This document shows positions 6,354 to 10,069 of a DNA stretch of 10,069 nt, one piece after another. Origin of the DNA: CAG-917 sp051883555. Lineage in GTDB: Bacteria; Bacillota; Clostridia; Christensenellales; CAG-917. Both the position numbers and the translations under genes were made by a program. Under the pieces are notes generated by a model that worked only from the letters and a program-made list of their open reading frames with translations, made no database searches and was not told the origin of the DNA. Numbering within the stretch: the first letter of the stretch is position 1; each line of letters starts with the position of its first letter. Location: the NCBI GenBank assembly GCA_051883555.1, contig JBJETY010000030.1, positions 1 to 10,069 on the forward strand, read 5' to 3'.

Positions 6354-6385
6354 AAAAAAAGCAATATTAACTAATATTGCTTTTT
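6354..6385. terminator. Bidirectional intrinsic terminator after the dacF-like gene
   Basis: GCAATATTA (6361-6369) pairs perfectly with TAATATTGC (6372-6380). Seven A on the left (6354-6360) and five T on the right (6381-6385) extend the stem and give a T-run in both directions. It ends the dacF-like transcript (minus strand) about 190 bases past its stop codon, which makes lysA depend on its own promoter. Confidence 0.87.
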
Positions 6386-6572
6386 ATTTCTTTATACTGA
6401 CTTTTATTGCTTTATTTTGCTTTTTATTGCTAAATTATTTTTTTAAATTTCTTTAAATTCCTTTTATTGCCTCAATTTACACGCTTACTGCGATTTCAAT
6501 TTCATTTTCAGCATACGCTTTGAAAATTTATTGAAATTTTCGTATAAACAATATCGCAACTAATAACGAAGT

Positions 6573-7745
6573 TTATTTGTGCAATCCGAAAATTCTTCTC
6601 AAATCGTCTATAAACGTTGCTTTTTCAATTTTTTCTGCAATGACTACGTTCGATTCGCATATAACTGCTCCGTCTTTTACGAGATACGCCTTTCCGACTT
6701 TATCGCCCACGTTAAGCGGTGCTTTTACCGTTTCAGGCAATTCGTATTTAATTTCGTATCCGTCCGTTTCGCCACGCTTTGCAAAGCTAACAAGCGGAGA
6801 ATCGAGTTTTAATTTAGCCGTTGTAGTCTTACCCTTTTTAACTTCCACCGAATTTTCGATTTCGGTCTGAGTATCCATAAAGACCGTATTTTCAAAATTT
6901 GCAAAACCGTAATTTAACATATTGCTTACGTCTTTGAATCTTGTTTTGCTGTCCTTTTCGCCTATAACTACGGCAATCAATCTCATTCCGTCGCGTTCAG
7001 CGGTTGCCGAAAGACAGAATCCCGCTTCGTTCGTAAAACCTGTTTTTCCGCCGTCACAGCCTTTATAAAATCTTACGAGTTTATTCGTATTCGTCATTGT
7101 AGTTTTTCTGCCTGACTGGTGTTCGAAATCTTTCAACCACACTTGAGAAAACTTAAAATAATCGGGATGAGAAATCAAAGCTCTGGTCATAGTCGCAACG
7201 TCTTTAGCGCAAGAGAAATTTTCGCTTGCAGGAAGCCCCGTACAATTTGCAAAATGAGTGTTCTCCATATTGAGTTCGGCGGCTTTTTCGTTCATTTTAA
7301 CCACAAAACCTTCTACGCTGCCCGCTATATGTTCCGCAAGAGCAACACAACTGTCATTTGCACTGGCAACGATGACCGATTCAATCAGTTGTTCGACTCT
7401 TTGAGTCGCTCCCGCGTCAAGAAACACCTGAGAGCCGCCCTGACTGTGTGCGTTTTCGCTGATAACGACTTCGTCAGTCATAGAGAGTCTGCCTGCGTCG
7501 ATTTCTTCAAACGTTATTAGTGCCGTCATAATTTTCATCATACTGGCAATCTGCAATCTTTCGTTTTCGTTTTTTGCACTGATTACGCTACCTGTAGCAT
7601 AATCAATCATAAAACTTGCTTTTGCACTGTCGGTTATACTGTTTTCAACGGTCGACGCATATGCTGTAGCCGTCGTAAATGCAGTACCGAATAAAACTAC
7701 CGAAAGTGTCAAAGCCAACATTATAACCAAACCAAATTTTTTCAT
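6573..7745 (-). CDS. dacF: D-alanyl-D-alanine carboxypeptidase, DacF-like (peptidase S11)
   Basis: 390-residue DD-carboxypeptidase acting on peptidoglycan outside the membrane. A signal peptide spans about residues 1-30 (MKKFGL start, hydrophobic core, Ala-Tyr-Ala end). The three S11 motifs are S68-M-M-K71, S128-A-N130 and K234-T-G236. A beta-rich C-terminal domain (about 275-365) and an amphipathic last helix (IDDLRRIFGLHK) match the PBP5 class, in which this helix holds the enzyme to the membrane. The frame runs upstream to 7862, but those 39 residues look unlike a signal sequence. The ATG at 7745 has AGAGG five bases upstream and begins a proper signal peptide. Position between deoB and lysA is that of dacF in Bacillus, where the gene is forespore-expressed. 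A possible sporulation promoter is noted upstream. The product class is certain; the symbol is by synteny. Confidence 0.92.
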   Translation of the reverse strand: MKKFGLVIMLALTLSVVLFGTAFTTATAYASTVENSITDSAKASFMIDYATGSVISAKNENERLQIASMMKIMTALITFEEIDAGRLSMTDEVVISENAHSQGGSQVFLDAGATQRVEQLIESVIVASANDSCVALAEHIAGSVEGFVVKMNEKAAELNMENTHFANCTGLPASENFSCAKDVATMTRALISHPDYFKFSQVWLKDFEHQSGRKTTMTNTNKLVRFYKGCDGGKTGFTNEAGFCLSATAERDGMRLIAVVIGEKDSKTRFKDVSNMLNYGFANFENTVFMDTQTEIENSVEVKKGKTTTAKLKLDSPLVSFAKRGETDGYEIKYELPETVKAPLNVGDKVGKAYLVKDGAVICESNVVIAEKIEKATFIDDLRRIFGLHK

Positions 7746-7750
7746 ATACA

Positions 7751-7755
7751 CCTCT
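7751..7755 (-). promoter_or_regulatory. Ribosome binding site deciding the dacF-like start
   Basis: The minus strand reads AGAGG with five bases to the ATG at 7745. It supports the 390-residue product beginning with a signal peptide rather than the 429-residue frame. Confidence 0.75.
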
Positions 7756-7759
7756 ACTT

Positions 7760-7788
7760 TAGTATGTATACGAGTTCCTAAAATATCC
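7760..7788 (-). promoter_or_regulatory. dacF: Possible forespore (sigma-F/G-type) promoter of the dacF-like gene
   Basis: On the minus strand CATACTA (7766-7760) matches the sigma-G -10 consensus, and GGATA (7788-7784) lies 17 bases upstream as an imperfect -35 (consensus GHATR, where H excludes G). No good TTGACA/TATAAT pair overlaps it. If used, the transcript would begin only about ten bases before the ATG, just ahead of the ribosome site, which is short. Expression in the forespore fits dacF in Bacillus, but this is an inference from one motif. Confidence 0.35.
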
Positions 7789-7977
7789 AATAAATTTTTG
7801 ACGTCTATTTTGCCACCTAAAACGTAAATTACGAAATAAATTGTGAAAGAACGTAAAAACAAATTCTAAGTATTATCGAAACAATTTTTATTGTGTCCGT
7901 AACGATTGCTAAAACTCATCAACTTATAATAATCAAATTATAAATTATCAATTTTACAATAAAAAATTAAAAATAAA

Positions 7978-8006
7978 TTGCAAAATACGGTTATAGCGTG
8001 TATACT
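7978..8006 (+). promoter_or_regulatory. Likely sigma-A promoter of the glycine-rich membrane protein gene
   Basis: TTGCAA (7978-7983) and TATACT (8001-8006) are 17 bases apart. The predicted start near 8013 gives a leader of about 170 bases. Other TA-rich hexamers nearby (such as TATAAA near 8022) offer alternatives, so the exact start is uncertain. Confidence 0.5.
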
Positions 8007-8055
8007 TTATATAGTTATATGTATAAATAGTTAAATAAATTTGATTTAATTTGCT

Positions 8056-8087
8056 TTTAAGCCGATTTTCTTTAAGTCGGTAAAATC
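8056..8087 (+). other. Small hairpin with alternative pairing in the leader of the glycine-rich protein gene
   Basis: CCGA (8062-8065) can pair with TCGG (8077-8080), while the overlapping GATTTT (8064-8069) can pair with AAAATC (8082-8087). TTTAAG is directly repeated at 8056-8061 and 8071-8076. The structures are short and lie about 80 bases before the ribosome site, so a regulatory role is speculative. Confidence 0.3.
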
Positions 8088-8180
8088 AAAAATTTAAACA
8101 AATTTTAAAACGCTTATACAAACTACTCACAAAAAAAATCAAAAACAACTAAAACATTTTTAAAAATAAAGGAGAATAAA

Positions 8181-9128
8181 ATGGGAAGAGGCGGTTTTAG
8201 CGGCGGTGGCAGCGGAAGAGGCGGTTTTAGCGGCGGCGGTTTTTCCGGTGGCGGCGGAAGAGGCGGCGGCTCGCACGGAGGCGGTCCGAACAGAGGTGGC
8301 CCAAGCGGCGGACATTATTCGCATTTTGTACATAACAGATATGCCGCAAGAGCAAGGAGACTTTATCACGTGCCTCCGGCATTCAATTTTTACGGATGCC
8401 CTAGTTACGTCGTGTATTCGAGAAATACGTCAAAAATAGGCGGATTTTTATTCGGAATTATAATCCTTGTTATAATCGCATCTGTTTTGATGGCAACTAC
8501 CTCCCTTGCTACGGGCAGCACTTACGTAGCAACCACGGCAACAGCTATAAGCAACTCTTATCACCGTGATACAAGAGAGCCTTTCGACACAAATTATTAT
8601 CACTTTACGACCTATACTTATACCGTAGACGGCGTAACTTACACGTCTGAAAGTCGAATCGGTTGGGAGCAAGAAGAATCAATAGGCGCAAAGGTAAAAA
8701 TTTGCTACAACAAAAACAAGCCAAACGACATTTTGGAAGCCGAAGCCGCAGACTACTTAGACGTCAATTATTACGACGCAAGCGGAACAAGTTTTATAAA
8801 AATTATCGGCATTATACTTTACGTCATTGCGGCAATCTTGCTGGTTAGCATGATAATGACAATAATCAAAAGCATTAAGGCCCGTAAGAGTCTTGACAAC
8901 GAAGTGCAAGCACAGATTTCTTCCGCAACTTCGACTACAACCACCCAAGCCGAATCGGTATCTTCGTTTAGTTCCAACGTTGCGGCGGATAAAACAAGCG
9001 ATGAAGTTTTTGCGGAATTCCCAAGCGGAAATATGCCGAAAACAAAAGCTATCAGAAGATGCGAATATTGCGGTAGCGTTGTCGATGAAAACACGGATAA
9101 ATGCCCTAACTGCGGCGCTAAAGTTTAA
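8181..9128 (+). CDS. Membrane protein: Gly/Arg-rich N-terminus, DUF3592-like domain, C-terminal zinc ribbon
   Basis: 315 residues; I do not recognise a named gene. Order of parts: residues 1-45 are Gly/Arg/Ser/Phe repeats (GRGGFSGGG units); a basic patch at 53-60 (RYAARARR); a membrane helix at about 86-106; an external domain at about 107-204; a second helix at about 205-229 followed by basic KSIKARK; a Ser/Thr-rich linker; and a zinc ribbon with C294-x2-C297-x10-C308-x2-C311. The external domain has YTYTVDGVTY, then GAKVKICYNKNKP, resembling the DUF3592 pattern of a beta-hairpin followed by a 'V.YNP..P' turn. The charge pattern puts both termini in the cytosol. AAAGGAG lies six bases before the ATG. 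It is the only plus-strand gene, sits alone between its own promoter and terminator, and converges on deoB. Function unknown; a sensor or scaffold role is a guess. Confidence 0.88.
   Translation: MGRGGFSGGGSGRGGFSGGGFSGGGGRGGGSHGGGPNRGGPSGGHYSHFVHNRYAARARRLYHVPPAFNFYGCPSYVVYSRNTSKIGGFLFGIIILVIIASVLMATTSLATGSTYVATTATAISNSYHRDTREPFDTNYYHFTTYTYTVDGVTYTSESRIGWEQEESIGAKVKICYNKNKPNDILEAEAADYLDVNYYDASGTSFIKIIGIILYVIAAILLVSMIMTIIKSIKARKSLDNEVQAQISSATSTTTTQAESVSSFSSNVAADKTSDEVFAEFPSGNMPKTKAIRRCEYCGSVVDENTDKCPNCGAKV
8184..8236 (+). repeat. 30-base-period tandem repeat encoding GRGGFSGGG units
   Basis: A 23-base segment at 8184-8206 recurs identically at 8214-8236, an offset of 30 bases (ten codons). 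It encodes Gly-Arg-Gly-Gly-Phe-Ser-Gly-Gly twice. The region is GC-rich against AT-rich surroundings and is a likely slippage site. Further degenerate Gly-Gly-Gly and Arg-Gly-Gly codon runs continue to about 8310. Confidence 0.85.
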
Positions 9129-9164
9129 TAAGGTTAAGCGGTTTGACGGTTTTATTAGACGGTT

Positions 9165-9194
9165 TAAATTTATTTAAACTAAATTTATTTAAAC
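9165..9194. repeat. 15-base tandem duplication
   Basis: TAAATTTATTTAAAC occurs twice without a gap, at 9165-9179 and 9180-9194. Each copy, with the preceding G in the first, is close to palindromic (GTTTAAAT facing ATTTAAAC). It lies just after the stop of the zinc-ribbon protein and before its terminator. Confidence 0.85.
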
Positions 9195-9226
9195 TTTACA
9201 AACGCTTACGCTTAAAAAATTTAAAT

Positions 9227-9258
9227 AAAAACAACTATGCTTTCATAGTTGTTTTTTT
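9227..9258. terminator. Bidirectional terminator shared by convergent genes
   Basis: A 13-base arm (9227-9239, AAAAACAACTATG) pairs perfectly with 9244-9256 across the four-base loop CTTT, and T continues to 9258. The A-run on the left and T-run on the right make it work in both directions. It ends the plus-strand glycine-rich protein transcript about 100 bases after its stop and would also stop the deoB transcript on the minus strand. Confidence 0.92.
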
Positions 9259-9536
9259 ATTATCATATTTAATTTTGAAATACAAATTTAATAAATTGCG
9301 TATAATCCGTATTGCATATAATCCGATGCGTGCAAGGTCTGACAAAAAGTTTCAAATGTTATGCAATTTATTTCTTACAATTGCATTTTTTACCGCTATT
9401 GTTTTTGCGTTTAAAATTTTTTGCAGCATATATTTGCATCAAATTTTTGCTATTTCAATTTCTTTTGCAATTTGTATAAATTTCGCATTTAAACGTCAAG
9501 CTGACTACCAAAAAAAATCATACGGCAACGTTCACA

Positions 9537-10069
9537 CTAATTTGCAAATTCTTCTCCCGTCAGATATTTATAAACAGCCTTTGCAATAAAATCAAAACCT
9601 TCGATTGTGCCTAAATTTCTGCCCTTCCTGTTTTTTACGTAACATAAATAAGGTACGTTTTCTCTGGAATGGTCGGTAGAAGGCGTTGCCGGGTCGCAAC
9701 CGTGGTCAGCGGTTATAATAAACATATCGTCGTCACGAAGTCTTGAAATCATTTCGGGAACGTATGCGTCAAAACGTTCAACGCACTTACGATATCCGTC
9801 GACGTCGTTACGGTGACCGTATACCATATCGGTATCAACAAGATTAACAAAGCACAAACCGTTGAAATCACGTTCCATAACTTTTAACGTCGCTTCGCTG
9901 ACCTCTTCGTTGGTATGCGCAACCACGTTGTCGGTTAAGCCCTGTCCTGAAAAAATATCGTGAATTTTGCCAATTCCTATGCAATCGAAACCTTTGGCAG
10001 ACAATTTATCCATAATCGTTTCTTTTGGCGGAAGCAACGAATAATCCCGTCTGTTTGACGTTCTGTAAA
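9537..10069 (-). CDS. deoB: Phosphopentomutase, 5' end outside window
   Basis: Interconverts ribose/deoxyribose 1-phosphate and 5-phosphate in nucleoside salvage, in the cytosol, with two Mn2+ ions. The C-terminal 176 residues are present, under half of the usual 390 or so; the frame is open to the right edge and reads YRTSNRRDYSLLPP, a family segment. Metal-site motifs of the alkaline-phosphatase superfamily are visible in fragment numbering: VDTDMVYGHRND (77-88), TADHGCDP (119-126) and STDHSRE (130-136). A TTG or ATG near 10037 is internal, not the real start. In Bacillus deoB is followed by punA and then dacF; here punA is absent and a reverse-oriented membrane protein gene occupies the gap. 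No separate terminator is seen after its stop, so the shared one at 9227-9258 probably serves it. Confidence 0.97.
   Translation of the reverse strand, partial: YRTSNRRDYSLLPPKETIMDKLSAKGFDCIGIGKIHDIFSGQGLTDNVVAHTNEEVSEATLKVMERDFNGLCFVNLVDTDMVYGHRNDVDGYRKCVERFDAYVPEMISRLRDDDMFIITADHGCDPATPSTDHSRENVPYLCYVKNRKGRNLGTIEGFDFIAKAVYKYLTGEEFAN

Larger units (their letters stand above)
6119..6572. other. Intergenic region between dacF-like gene and lysA
   Basis: 454 bases with no gene. From the lysA side it holds the lysA promoter (6156-6184), a zone of TTGTAAAA repeats (6247-6338) and the dacF terminator (6354-6385). A T-rich stretch follows in which TTTTATTGC recurs at 6402-6410, 6422-6430 and 6462-6470. 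Near the dacF stop an inverted repeat GAAAATTT/AAATTTTC (6522-6529 with 6534-6541) has a four-base loop but no T-run on the minus strand. Confidence 0.6.
7746..8180. other. Divergent promoter region between dacF-like and glycine-rich protein genes
   Basis: 435 bases, very AT-rich, without a gene. The dacF side holds a candidate sporulation promoter (7760-7788). The right half holds a candidate vegetative promoter for the plus-strand gene (7978-8006) and a leader of about 170 bases with a small hairpin (8062-8087). The middle part (about 7800-7970) shows nothing recognisable. Confidence 0.5.
9129..9536. other. Convergent intergenic region between the glycine-rich protein gene and deoB
   Basis: 408 bases. 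The left part has a 15-base tandem duplication (9165-9194) and the shared terminator (9227-9258). The right part (9259-9536) is T-rich on the plus strand and forms the 3' tail of deoB. A long plus-strand frame runs through it, but it crosses the terminator and the deoB 3' end, so I do not treat it as a gene. Confidence 0.55.

Noticed and set aside
7746..7862. N-terminal extension of the DacF-like protein
   Set aside because: It would place 39 residues before a normal signal peptide and lacks a ribosome site; the internal ATG at 7745 has AGAGG at good spacing.
8160..8369. Minus-strand Ala/Ser-rich frame opposite the glycine-rich region
   Set aside because: Composition is the direct result of reading GGC/GGT repeats on the other strand; no ribosome site and it blocks the supported plus-strand gene.
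9165..9194. Mobile-element end or target-site duplication
   Set aside because: The two 15-base copies are directly adjacent with nothing between them and no transposase gene is present in the window.
9143..9589. Plus-strand 148-residue frame with hydrophobic segments
   Set aside because: It starts right after the zinc-ribbon gene stop, runs through the strong terminator at 9227-9258 and ends antisense to deoB. It has no ribosome site at the first or internal Met, and its hydrophobicity follows from T-rich DNA.

Overview
The window comes from an AT-rich, low-GC Gram-positive bacterium of the Clostridia type that makes, or descends from bacteria that make, endospores. The evidence is the gene content and order: a phosphopentomutase gene near a DacF-like carboxypeptidase, a lysA gene, scpA-scpB, and then a DUF2953 gene, a YtfJ/GerW sporulation gene and a second D-Ala-D-Ala carboxypeptidase. 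Shine-Dalgarno sites are strong, and intergenic regions are AT-rich with clear intrinsic terminators. I cannot name the species from sequence alone.

Layout, right to left for the minus strand. The 3' part of deoB enters from the right edge (9537-10069). It converges on a plus-strand gene (8181-9128) for a membrane protein with a glycine-rich N-terminus, a DUF3592-like external domain and a C-terminal zinc ribbon; both share a bidirectional terminator at 9227-9258. Divergent from that gene is the DacF-like carboxypeptidase (6573-7745), which has its own terminator at 6354-6385. Next comes a compact four-gene unit: lysA, a site-2-type M50 metalloprotease, scpA and scpB (6118 down to 2459). It has a near-consensus sigma-A promoter at 6156-6184, gaps or overlaps of only a few bases, and a perfect terminator at 2224-2251. 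The last unit is a DUF2953 protein (1398-1970), YtfJ/GerW (780-1136) and a D-Ala-D-Ala carboxypeptidase cut off by the left edge (1-798).

How the genes fit together. LysA makes L-lysine from meso-diaminopimelate, a peptidoglycan precursor. The two S11 carboxypeptidases trim peptidoglycan pentapeptides and, by context, may act on spore cortex. ScpA and ScpB are the kleisin and winged-helix subunits of the SMC condensin that segregates chromosomes. YtfJ/GerW is a forespore/germination protein and DUF2953 (YtfI-like) is its usual partner. The DacF-like gene has a plausible forespore sigma-F/G-type promoter.

Most of the window is conserved housekeeping and sporulation synteny. The least ordinary element is the plus-strand glycine-rich zinc-ribbon membrane protein, which sits in reverse orientation inside an otherwise conserved neighbourhood. 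I see no CRISPR array, insertion sequence, prophage, rRNA or tRNA. No convincing new multi-gene system is visible. Several conventional longest-ORF starts are corrected here: scpA, scpB, the DUF2953 gene and the dacF-like gene all start at internal ATGs with good ribosome binding sites.
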